Below, piece after piece: positions 1-7,345 of a stretch of 54,268 nucleotides of DNA. Location: positions 1 through 54,268 of the forward strand of contig JBGOEV010000013.1 in assembly GCA_041538025.1 (NCBI GenBank), given 5' to 3'. Every line of letters starts with the position of its first letter. The first letter of the stretch is position 1. Under the pieces are notes generated by a model, which saw only the letters and a program-made list of their open reading frames with translations, made no database searches and was not told the DNA's origin. Position numbers and translations under genes: made by a program. Origin of the DNA: Thermosaccharophagus gerlachensis (GTDB lineage Bacteria > Armatimonadota > Fervidibacteria > Fervidibacterales > Thermosaccharophagaceae).

Positions 1-2
1 CA

Positions 3-158
3 TCAATATTCAAGGAAGCGGTTCCATCTGGCATTGCCATCTTGCCCGAGATGTTCTTCCCACAGCTTCGGCATGTAGTTGGGCAAGAGAGTGTGGATGA
101 GCAAACTGGTGCACCAGTTTATCCCGTAGTTGTAGCGAGGTTAGAGCGTGCAAGATGA
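3..158 (+). CDS. Molybdopterin oxidoreductase, probably formate dehydrogenase alpha subunit (C-terminal 51 residues, truncated by window edge)
   Basis: Only the last 51 codons are in the window, in an open frame that runs in from the left edge and stops with TGA at 156-158. The tail has the look of the molybdopterin-dinucleotide-binding domain: a short segment VPSGIAILPE followed by DEQTGAPVYPVVVARLE, which resembles the family's closing pattern of a D-x-x-[ST]-G-x-P box followed by a short beta strand. The downstream genes (HydB-like and HydG-like electron-transfer subunits, then a membrane hydrogenase) support formate dehydrogenase as the identity. The catalytic region lies outside, so a selenocysteine there cannot be checked. 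The family call is inference from a short tail and from neighbours. Confidence 0.6.
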   Translation, partial: SIFKEAVPSGIAILPEMFFPQLRHVVGQESVDEQTGAPVYPVVVARLERAR

Positions 159-192
159 GCGAAACTCAACTCACTCATAGGGGGCGTGATTT

Positions 193-1278
193 ATGGGCAA
201 TATTGAAGTTGGTAGCAAGCTCACGCTCTCAAAGGCGAAATTGAACGATTTCCTTCGTTCGCTTGATGCACTCTTAGCAGCACCAATACGCCTTGAGCAT
301 GGTGAAGTGCATTTCGCTATCAATCCACCGCTTGAACAAATACTTCGCGATGCCGAATATGTGAACAGCACGATATCGCCGGTTGCCTTGCTTTTCCCGC
401 AGACAGAGGTCCTCTTCAACTTCAAGCTAAATGGGAAACCACAGCTTGAGTTCCCACCGCCCCCACAACCGTTAGTCATCTTTGGCATACGCTCGTGTGA
501 TGTTGCTGCGATACGTTACCTTGAAATGTTTTTCTCGCGCAACTTCGTTGATACACCTTTCTGTGAGAGAGCGAAAGTGACGACGCTTATAAGCGTTGCA
601 TGCCAGCGACCCAGTAAGAACTGTTTTTGCCCATGTTGTGCTGGTGGTCCATTCCTTGAGGACGGATACGATATACAGCTTGTAGACTTCGGCGAGCTAT
701 TCCTTGTTGAGGTTGGCTCGGAGAAAGGCAAGCAACTGCTCAGCGGACGCGAAGGTTTCTTTGAACCTGCTCCAGAGGGGCTTATTGAGAGGCGAAACAG
801 CCTCTATGAGGAGACACTACAAAAGTTTGAAATAGCTTCCCACATGGGGACAGGTGTCCGTAAAGTGACATCAAGATCTGTCTCGGAGGAACTTTGGAAG
901 ATGATGGCTGCAAGGTGCATTGAGTGTGGTGGATGTGCTTTTGTTTGTCCGCTGTGCACATGTTTTGATGTTGTTGACCATAAGCTACCACTTCACAGTG
1001 ATGGAACAGCTTGCGGTTGGCGGGAGCGTTGCTGGGATTGTTGCCAGTTCGCTGGCTACTCAATGGAGGCTGCGGGAGTTAGCCCACGCCCAGATAAGCT
1101 AAGTAGGTTCAAAAGGCGTTTCTACCACAAGCTCAGTTACTTCTACATGGAAATGGATGGCAGGGTTGGTTGTGTTGGTTGCGGAAGATGTATTCAAGTT
1201 TGCTTCGGTGTCGTTGATATGCCAGCAGTCGTTAATACACTGAGGGAAGAGAAAGTGTTCGGTGTGAGGCTGAGGTGA
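193..1278 (+). CDS. 4Fe-4S dicluster electron-transfer subunit, HydB/AsrA-like
   Basis: This 361-residue protein resembles the beta subunit of cytosolic sulfhydrogenases (HydB) and anaerobic sulfite reductase subunit A, which pass electrons between a flavin subunit and a catalytic subunit. The C-terminal third holds two ferredoxin-type cysteine sets: C242, C245, C248, C252 with extra C255 and C257, and C327, C330, C333, C337. An earlier cysteine-rich patch (C137, C144, C146, C148, C149) and the SCDVAAIRYL motif near residue 101 are also typical of the family. The start ATG follows a GGGGG-rich ribosome site. With the next gene it probably forms the NAD(P)-linked electron module of the formate dehydrogenase, or joins that enzyme to the hydrogenase. 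The exact partner is inference. Confidence 0.82.
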   Translation: MGNIEVGSKLTLSKAKLNDFLRSLDALLAAPIRLEHGEVHFAINPPLEQILRDAEYVNSTISPVALLFPQTEVLFNFKLNGKPQLEFPPPPQPLVIFGIRSCDVAAIRYLEMFFSRNFVDTPFCERAKVTTLISVACQRPSKNCFCPCCAGGPFLEDGYDIQLVDFGELFLVEVGSEKGKQLLSGREGFFEPAPEGLIERRNSLYEETLQKFEIASHMGTGVRKVTSRSVSEELWKMMAARCIECGGCAFVCPLCTCFDVVDHKLPLHSDGTACGWRERCWDCCQFAGYSMEAAGVSPRPDKLSRFKRRFYHKLSYFYMEMDGRVGCVGCGRCIQVCFGVVDMPAVVNTLREEKVFGVRLR

Positions 1279-1309
1279 CAAGATTTGAGTTTCGTTGGGA
1301 GGGTTTAGT

Positions 1310-2173
1310 ATGCGTAAGCATCTCTATGAGCCAATGCCCGCACGAATCATTGAGGTCATAGATGAGACACCAGATGTGAAGACATTCACATTACAAGTTG
1401 AAGACGGCATCGTTGACTATCGCCCGGGGCAATTTGCGGAGGTTTCCGTCTTCGGAGTTGGTGAAGCACCATTTGGCATCTCATCAAGCCCGACTTGGAC
1501 AAAGCGCACTGGTTACATTCAAGTGACAGTGAGGGCTGTCGGGAAGGTGACGAGAGCGCTCCACAACCTTAAGGTGGGCGAATATGTCGGTGTAAGAGCA
1601 CCTCTTGGGAATGGCTTCCCAGTGGAGAAGGCGGAGGGCAAAAGAGTGATAATTGTTGGCGGTGGGATAGGTTTGCCACCACTGCGTTCATTGCTCAACT
1701 ACATGTTGGACAATAGAGAGAGGTTTGGAAAGATAACGGTGTTATACGGTGCACGCACGCCAGCTGATATGGTTTTCAAGCGTGAACTTGCTGAGTGGTC
1801 TACTCGCCCTGATGTGGAATACCTGGACACCGTTGATATAGCTGATGAGGAATGGCAGAGGTTGGGTAAGAGAGTGGGGGTTGTAACGACTCTATTCCCA
1901 ATACTTGATGAGCAAAGCCCGATTGAACCGCATAACACAGTTGCATTTATTTGTGGTCCCCCTATCATGATTCATTTCGTCATCCTTGAGCTTGAGAAGC
2001 GGAATGTGCCTCCTGAAAACATCATCTCAACGCTTGAACGCCACATGAAATGTGGCGTCGGCAAATGTGGGCACTGTGCCATAGGGCATAAGTATGTTTG
2101 CGTTGATGGTCCCGTGTTTTCGTGGGCTGAGATGAAGGAGCTTGAGTGGATGAGCGCGGAGAAGTCCGTTTGA
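1310..2173 (+). CDS. FAD/NAD(P)-binding [2Fe-2S] oxidoreductase subunit, HydG/DHODH electron-transfer-like
   Basis: This 287-residue flavin reductase belongs to the ferredoxin-NADP reductase superfamily and resembles the gamma subunit of sulfhydrogenase. An FAD-binding barrel comes first (RPGQFAEVSV near 38-47). It is followed by a nucleotide-binding motif GGGIGLPP (117-124), CGPP (215-218), and a C-terminal [2Fe-2S] site with C248, C253, C256 and C264. The ATG at 1310 was chosen because GGGAGGG lies just before it; the TTG at 1295 overlaps that ribosome site and is less likely. Its role would be to exchange electrons between NAD(P)(H) and the Fe-S subunit encoded 32 bases upstream. Which nucleotide it prefers cannot be told from the sequence. 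Confidence 0.85.
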   Translation: MRKHLYEPMPARIIEVIDETPDVKTFTLQVEDGIVDYRPGQFAEVSVFGVGEAPFGISSSPTWTKRTGYIQVTVRAVGKVTRALHNLKVGEYVGVRAPLGNGFPVEKAEGKRVIIVGGGIGLPPLRSLLNYMLDNRERFGKITVLYGARTPADMVFKRELAEWSTRPDVEYLDTVDIADEEWQRLGKRVGVVTTLFPILDEQSPIEPHNTVAFICGPPIMIHFVILELEKRNVPPENIISTLERHMKCGVGKCGHCAIGHKYVCVDGPVFSWAEMKELEWMSAEKSV

Positions 2174-2703
2174 TCCATCAGCCTTTGAACTGCGTGGTTG
2201 ATACAGCGATGAGCGAAAGAGGGATTGAAAGAATCTGCAATGCTTACTGGCGTAAGGTTGCGGTAGTTGGCATAGGGAACGAAATGCGTGGCGATGATGC
2301 TGTTGGATGTTATGTGGCGAAGAAGCTCGAAGGCATTGATAGGGCTCTTGTCATCAATGCCGGCGATGTCCCGGAAAATTACACGCACTTGTTGCGTGCG
2401 TATAAGCCAGATTGCATATTGCTGATTGATGCAGTTGATGTGGGTGCAAAGGCGGGGTCAATCGTTATCATGCACCGTGAAGAGCTACCACCATCGCTAT
2501 CCGTTTCAACTCATGGTATACCGTTGAGATTGCTTGCCGATTACCTTCACCGTGAGCTTGGTGCTGATGTGATTCTTATCGGCATTCAAGTTGAGACAAC
2601 TTCATTCGGTGTGGCTATGTGCGATGATGTGAAGGAATCAGCGGATGTAGTAGCGGAGTTTCTTACAGCTTACTTGAGCACTGCAGGGTGTTCTGAGAAA
2701 TGA
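2146..2703 (+). CDS. hycI: Hydrogenase maturation endopeptidase, HycI/HyaD family
   Basis: This protease trims the C-terminal extension of a [NiFe] hydrogenase large subunit after nickel insertion. The hallmark GIGNEMRGDDAVG lies near residue 42, with a metal-ligand Glu and Asp, and the family's later His is in STHGIPL. The GTG at 2146 has AAGGAG five bases upstream and overlaps the previous gene by 28 bases, implying coupling. An ATG at 2209 would give a 164-residue protein of more typical N-terminal length, so the start is uncertain. The probable substrate is the large subunit at 7346-9139, which has about 56 residues after its distal CxxC motif. The family call is firm; substrate assignment is inference from the locus. 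Confidence 0.85.
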   Translation: MDERGEVRLIHQPLNCVVDTAMSERGIERICNAYWRKVAVVGIGNEMRGDDAVGCYVAKKLEGIDRALVINAGDVPENYTHLLRAYKPDCILLIDAVDVGAKAGSIVIMHREELPPSLSVSTHGIPLRLLADYLHRELGADVILIGIQVETTSFGVAMCDDVKESADVVAEFLTAYLSTAGCSEK

Positions 2704-3668
2704 TGGTAGCCCTTTGTATTGTCACCTTTACTCTTGTGGCTATGCCTGAAGTTCCTGTGAAAGAACAGAAAGCTATAAAAGAGGTGGCTATTCGTAAACT
2801 TGCAGAAGCGCATGCTGGTTCACACCCTGTGCTTGCAGTGCAATTTGTCGGAAACAAGTTAGCACTGCTGAGGAAGTGCGGAGATGTTGTAGCGTGGGAC
2901 TTCACTAAAGGTGGGCTCAAACGCATTTTGCAATGCAACATTAGATCGCTGCGTGGTGGCACTTTCTCAAGCAATGGGGGGTTGCTTGCTTGCATCGCTG
3001 CAAATCAAGTTGTATCCATCTGGGATTTGTTCGGAGGTAAATTAGTTGCAAAGATAACAGGGCACGGTGGCGAGATAAGACAAATGGCTTTCTCTCAAGA
3101 CGCGCGGATGCTTGCTATCGGATGTGAAGGCTGTTGCAATATGGAAGGCGATACACGCATCTGGGATACGAGGAGTGGAAAGTTGGTTAGAAGGTTTAAA
3201 GGAGATGCGTTCAGTGTTTCCTTTCTGAACAAGGACAAGGAAGTGGCTATTGGTGGTGTAAAAGCTGTAGCGATTTACGATGTGAACAGTGGCAGGAAGG
3301 TCAAGGAGTTGCATGTTGGCATGAGAGTTAAAGGGATTAGTTGCTTGGAAGGGGGCAAGTTGCTCGCATGCGTCTTCGTTGATGGCTTATGTGCGTTTGA
3401 TGTCGCTACTTGGCGCAAGCGAAGGGTTGCCGACATCGGCTTAGTTGATGCCTTCGCATTTTCATCAAACGGTTCGCTCATTGCTATCGGCACTTACGAC
3501 AGGGTTGTTCTTTTTGATGTTAAGTCATGGAAAACTGTTGGGAAGCTAAGTTTGGGCACACACCCTGTCACAGCGATTGCATTTTCATCAGATGGTTCAA
3601 AGCTCGCGTTCAGCGATGCCTATGGCAGGGTTGCCCTGTGGATGATCACAAGGAAATTAAAAAGCTAA
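2700..3668 (+). CDS. WD40-repeat beta-propeller protein of unknown role in the hydrogenase locus
   Basis: This 322-residue protein is built of repeated WD40-like units: strand patterns such as VSIWDLFGGKLV, TRIWDTRSGKLV, VAIYDVNSGRKV and VVLFDVKSWKTV recur about every 40 residues, enough for a six- or seven-bladed propeller. The first 15 residues are hydrophobic and could be a short signal or anchor, but no clear cleavage site follows. Its ATG overlaps the stop of the maturation protease (ATGA) and the next membrane subunit begins 16 bases after its end, so it is inside the operon. Propellers serve as protein-binding platforms. An assembly or docking role is only inference, and it is not a standard hydrogenase gene. 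Confidence 0.8.
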   Translation: MMVALCIVTFTLVAMPEVPVKEQKAIKEVAIRKLAEAHAGSHPVLAVQFVGNKLALLRKCGDVVAWDFTKGGLKRILQCNIRSLRGGTFSSNGGLLACIAANQVVSIWDLFGGKLVAKITGHGGEIRQMAFSQDARMLAIGCEGCCNMEGDTRIWDTRSGKLVRRFKGDAFSVSFLNKDKEVAIGGVKAVAIYDVNSGRKVKELHVGMRVKGISCLEGGKLLACVFVDGLCAFDVATWRKRRVADIGLVDAFAFSSNGSLIAIGTYDRVVLFDVKSWKTVGKLSLGTHPVTAIAFSSDGSKLAFSDAYGRVALWMITRKLKS

Positions 3669-3684
3669 GTGAGAGTGATGTGAG

Positions 3685-5217
3685 ATGGCTGATATGGTCA
3701 CTTGGTGCACCTTGCTGATAGCAGTTCCTGCTATCGGTGGGATAGTTTGCGCTTTCCTGCCAGACAGGGTTGCGCGCTTCTTTGCCACCATAGTATCGTT
3801 CGCCACAGCAGTCATAGGGTTATGGCTCATCACTAACTACGGCTTTGAAGAGAACACGGTTAGCATTGGTGGGCTTGCGTGGATAAGTAAAGTTGCTGGA
3901 ACGAAGGTTGACCTGTTTGGTTTCCTCATTGACCCTCTGAGCAGCATAATGCTTTCGTTGATCGTCATTATAGGTTTCCTCGTTGTGCTTTACTCAACTG
4001 CCTATGTCAGCGCAAGCAACAAGGAGCACCCAGTAGAGGAGGGTGCATCACGCTACTTCTGTTGGATGCTCCTTTTCATTGCATCAATGGCTGGCGTTGT
4101 CACATCTTCAACATTCTTTCAGCTCTTCATCTTTTGGGAATTGACGACGCTGTGTTCGTGGGCGCTAATCTCATTTGACTATAACGACCCTGAAGCAGTT
4201 CGCGCTGGCTACAAGGCACTTTTGATGACGCATATCGGTGGGCTTTTCCTCATGACGATGATTGTGTTATCTTTCGCCTTCACAAAGTCCTTTGGGTTTG
4301 ATGCCATAAGGGAGCTCACGCCAACGGTGCAAGTTGCCCTCCTCTCGTTGGCGTTCATTGGTGCGTGGGCGAAAGCAGCTCAATTCCCATTTTACACATG
4401 GCTTCCTGATGCTATGGTTGCACCAACGCCCGTCAGTGCATACTTGCACGCAGCAGCTATGGTTAAAGCTGGTATATACTTGCCAGCAAGGGTTGTCCTT
4501 GCAGCACGCCCGTTTCTTAAGGCATTACATCCATCCGCAGTCGATACAGCTGGAATACTTATGGGCACGCTCTCAATCATAACCATTATCATCGGCTGTT
4601 ACATGTTCTTCTACCAAGATGACTTGAAACGCTTGCTTGCTTTTTCAACGATTGTTCACCTTGCTCACATCTTGATGGAGTGGGCATGCGGTTCGCTCGG
4701 TTGCGTAACGTGTTATCAGAGTGGATTGATACACATCATCGCTCACGGTGTAGGTAAAGGTTTGCTTTTTCTTTCTGTCGGTGCGCTCTCATATTCCACT
4801 GGCACAAGACGCATCAGCGAGTTGAGTGGTGCTGGAATTAAGATGCCACTTGTAGCGGTTGGCTTCCTAATAGGTGCACTCACCATATCGGGCATACCAC
4901 CGTTTTCTGGCTTCTGGAGCAAATTCTATTTCGTCTTGGGAGCAATAACGCTTGGCAAGTTTGGGATATTGTTTGTTGTAGTTGGTCTCATTGATGCTGT
5001 CATCAGGTTTGCATGGTTCGTTTATGTTGCTCACAAGGTGTTTGCTGGAGAGCCGTCAGAGATGGTGCGGGATGCAAAAGGAACTTCGCCAGCAATCAAT
5101 GTGGCGATCATCGTTTTAATCGTTCTTTGTTTCATTTCAACACCGTTCGCAGTAGAGATGGCTACAACTGCAGTTGGGATTTGCACTGAGGGGACTTGCT
5201 CCGTGGTGATGCCATAG
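3685..5217 (+). CDS. Antiporter-like proton/ion-translocating membrane subunit (NuoL/MrpA-like, HyfD-position)
   Basis: This 510-residue polytopic protein of the complex I/Mrp antiporter family has about 14 predicted membrane segments. The family signature is clear: an early Glu helix (FWELTTLCSWALISF near 150), the Lys helix with LPDAMVAPTPVSAYLHAAAMVKAG near 240-265, and the DDLKRLLAFST segment near 310. The PVSAYLHAAAMVKAG form is closest to NuoL/MrpA. It would couple electron transfer from the catalytic arm to H+ or Na+ export. It is the first of three such subunits in the locus, matching the three antiporter-like subunits (B, D, F) of hydrogenase-4 rather than the single one of hydrogenase-3. 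The ribosome site is weak (GTGAG). Confidence 0.85.
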   Translation: MADMVTWCTLLIAVPAIGGIVCAFLPDRVARFFATIVSFATAVIGLWLITNYGFEENTVSIGGLAWISKVAGTKVDLFGFLIDPLSSIMLSLIVIIGFLVVLYSTAYVSASNKEHPVEEGASRYFCWMLLFIASMAGVVTSSTFFQLFIFWELTTLCSWALISFDYNDPEAVRAGYKALLMTHIGGLFLMTMIVLSFAFTKSFGFDAIRELTPTVQVALLSLAFIGAWAKAAQFPFYTWLPDAMVAPTPVSAYLHAAAMVKAGIYLPARVVLAARPFLKALHPSAVDTAGILMGTLSIITIIIGCYMFFYQDDLKRLLAFSTIVHLAHILMEWACGSLGCVTCYQSGLIHIIAHGVGKGLLFLSVGALSYSTGTRRISELSGAGIKMPLVAVGFLIGALTISGIPPFSGFWSKFYFVLGAITLGKFGILFVVVGLIDAVIRFAWFVYVAHKVFAGEPSEMVRDAKGTSPAINVAIIVLIVLCFISTPFAVEMATTAVGICTEGTCSVVMP

Positions 5218-5258
5218 AGGTAGTTTTGAACTCGGCTTTTAAGGAGGCGGTAAGTGAG

Positions 5259-7316
5259 ATGCAAGTCTCGCAAGAAATGCTTGTCATTGCTATCTTCGGT
5301 GTATTGTGTGCGGGTGCTTTCCTAACCGCTGTAACTTCCTCATTTCGTCGTCTGACAGCATGGCTTGGGTTTATCTTTGCGTTTTGTGGCTCGTTGCTTT
5401 GCCTCATTGTTGCTGCTCGTGCAATTTATACGCCTGTTGTTGAGCAAGGGCATGCTTACATTCCTCTACCAATCATAAATGCAGCATTGCAAATCCAAGT
5501 GGATGAACTCAGCGCCTTCTTTCTTCTCATCATCGGTTTGCTTGGCATCTGCACATCGCTTTATTCCGTCGGCTATATCACACACGACTACTACAAGGAA
5601 GAGCACCTCGTTCGCTATTACCCATTTCTAATGTTCTTCCTTGCTGGGATGGTCGGTGTCGTAACCTGCTGGGACATGTTTTATTTCCTCATCTTTTGGG
5701 AAGTGATGACACTCGCTTCCTACGTGCTCGTCATTTACGAAAAGAGCAACCCTGTATCGCTTCGTGCGGGCTTGAAGTATTTTGTGATGACACATGCTGG
5801 CACGACAGGCATCGTTTGCGGTGTGATTATCATTTGGCTTTTCTGTCGCTCGTTTAACTTTGAAGCCCTCAAGATCGGTATGGAGATGCTTTATTCTGAG
5901 CACCCTTCATTGCTTCACTTTGTGTTGATGTTGCTTTTCATTGGCTTTGCGACAAAGGCTGCTCTTTTCCCGTTTGGCGACTGGCTTCCTGATGCGCATC
6001 CCGCAGCACCATCGGCAATTAGTTCCCTGCTCTCTGGTGTGATGATAAAGATGGGTATTTATGGCATACTACGCACCTTTGTCTGGATGATGCCTTCATC
6101 TCATCACTTGAGCATATGGGGTTTTGTTATAGCACTTTTTGGCACCATCTCGCTGTTCATATGCACGATAGCTGCGCTAATCCAGCATGATTCAAAGCGC
6201 ATGCTCGCTTACAGCAGTATGGGTCAGATGGGTTACATCTGCTTGGGTATAGGAATCGGCATGGGCTTCCTGCGCGTCTCACCGAGCTTAAGTGCACTTG
6301 GATTTATTGCTGGCTTGTATCATGTGATCAATCATGCATGCTTCAAAGGTCTCCTCTTCCTAAATGCTGGCTCAGTTTTAATACGCACTGGCACGCGCAA
6401 CATGGGTGCACTTGGTGGCTTATGGCGCTTCATGCCTACAACGGCATTCACAACCCTTGTTGGCTTACTTGCAATATCTGGTGTGCCACCAATGAATGGT
6501 TTTGTGAGCAAGTGGATGATTTACAACGCTTCTGTTATGAGCGGTCTTCAAATCCCAATATACCTTGCATTTTGCATCGCTGCAGTGTTCATCTCCACTG
6601 TAACGCTCGCTTACTCCATTAAGTTCATGGGGATTTTCATCAGCATGCCGTCAAAGCTTGTTAGTCAGATTGAGAAAGAGCTCACCGAAGTTGATTGGAC
6701 TATGGTCGTCCCACAAGTTGTGCTTTCTTTGATGTGCATTGCTCTTGGTCTTTTCCCAAACTTTGTTTTGCCCATAACGCATCGTGCTGTTGATGTCATG
6801 CGTCCCGGTTTCATGCCACCGTTTGATTCGCTTTTTGTAGGGATGCCGTTCTCCATTGGGATAAACGTTGGTGAGGGGCTCTCTGGTGTTTTTTCTCCCC
6901 TCGTATACTTGTTTGCGCTCATAGTTTGCATGCTTATCCCGTATGCACTTTACAAGCTTGCTGGTGCAAGAGTGCGTTTTGCATCGCCATGGGCATGTGG
7001 AGAACTGCATAGCAATGAAGAATTGCGCTACCGTGTTGAGAGCTTCTACATGCCCTTCAGAAGTTTCCTTTCATTCAGGGTGGGTCAAAGACGAGTAACA
7101 TCGTTTTATCCTACTTTGCCAAAGCCAAGAGCACCGTGGATCGCAAAGATTCGCATCATCTTTGATGTTGATAAGCTCTACGAAGCTGTAATTCGTATTG
7201 GTGCAAAGGCTTGCGAACGGTTCAGTGCTACGCATGCTGGCATACCACAGCTTTATGTTCTGTGGATGGCTATTGGTATTCTTTTTGCCATAGCTCTGCT
7301 TTACCTTCTTTCGTAG
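5259..7316 (+). CDS. hyfB: Antiporter-like hydrogenase membrane subunit, HyfB/HycC-like
   Basis: This 685-residue polytopic membrane protein follows the HycC/HyfB pattern. The antiporter core carries FWEVMTLASYVLV near 145 and LPDAHPAAPSAISSLLSGVMIKMG near 245-268, then DSKRMLAYSSMGQMG. The C-terminal segment has SPWACGEL and a later ESFYMPFR, typical of HycC/HyfB tails. An upstream in-frame TTG at 5196 would overlap the previous gene. I prefer the ATG at 5259 because AAGGAGG at 5241-5247 precedes it, although the spacing of 11 is long. It should form the ion-pumping arm that docks the catalytic large and small subunits. Whether it moves protons or sodium is not visible. Confidence 0.88.
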   Translation: MQVSQEMLVIAIFGVLCAGAFLTAVTSSFRRLTAWLGFIFAFCGSLLCLIVAARAIYTPVVEQGHAYIPLPIINAALQIQVDELSAFFLLIIGLLGICTSLYSVGYITHDYYKEEHLVRYYPFLMFFLAGMVGVVTCWDMFYFLIFWEVMTLASYVLVIYEKSNPVSLRAGLKYFVMTHAGTTGIVCGVIIIWLFCRSFNFEALKIGMEMLYSEHPSLLHFVLMLLFIGFATKAALFPFGDWLPDAHPAAPSAISSLLSGVMIKMGIYGILRTFVWMMPSSHHLSIWGFVIALFGTISLFICTIAALIQHDSKRMLAYSSMGQMGYICLGIGIGMGFLRVSPSLSALGFIAGLYHVINHACFKGLLFLNAGSVLIRTGTRNMGALGGLWRFMPTTAFTTLVGLLAISGVPPMNGFVSKWMIYNASVMSGLQIPIYLAFCIAAVFISTVTLAYSIKFMGIFISMPSKLVSQIEKELTEVDWTMVVPQVVLSLMCIALGLFPNFVLPITHRAVDVMRPGFMPPFDSLFVGMPFSIGINVGEGLSGVFSPLVYLFALIVCMLIPYALYKLAGARVRFASPWACGELHSNEELRYRVESFYMPFRSFLSFRVGQRRVTSFYPTLPKPRAPWIAKIRIIFDVDKLYEAVIRIGAKACERFSATHAGIPQLYVLWMAIGILFAIALLYLLS

Positions 7317-7345
7317 ACCAAGATGTTTCAAGGGGGTGATCGTTC

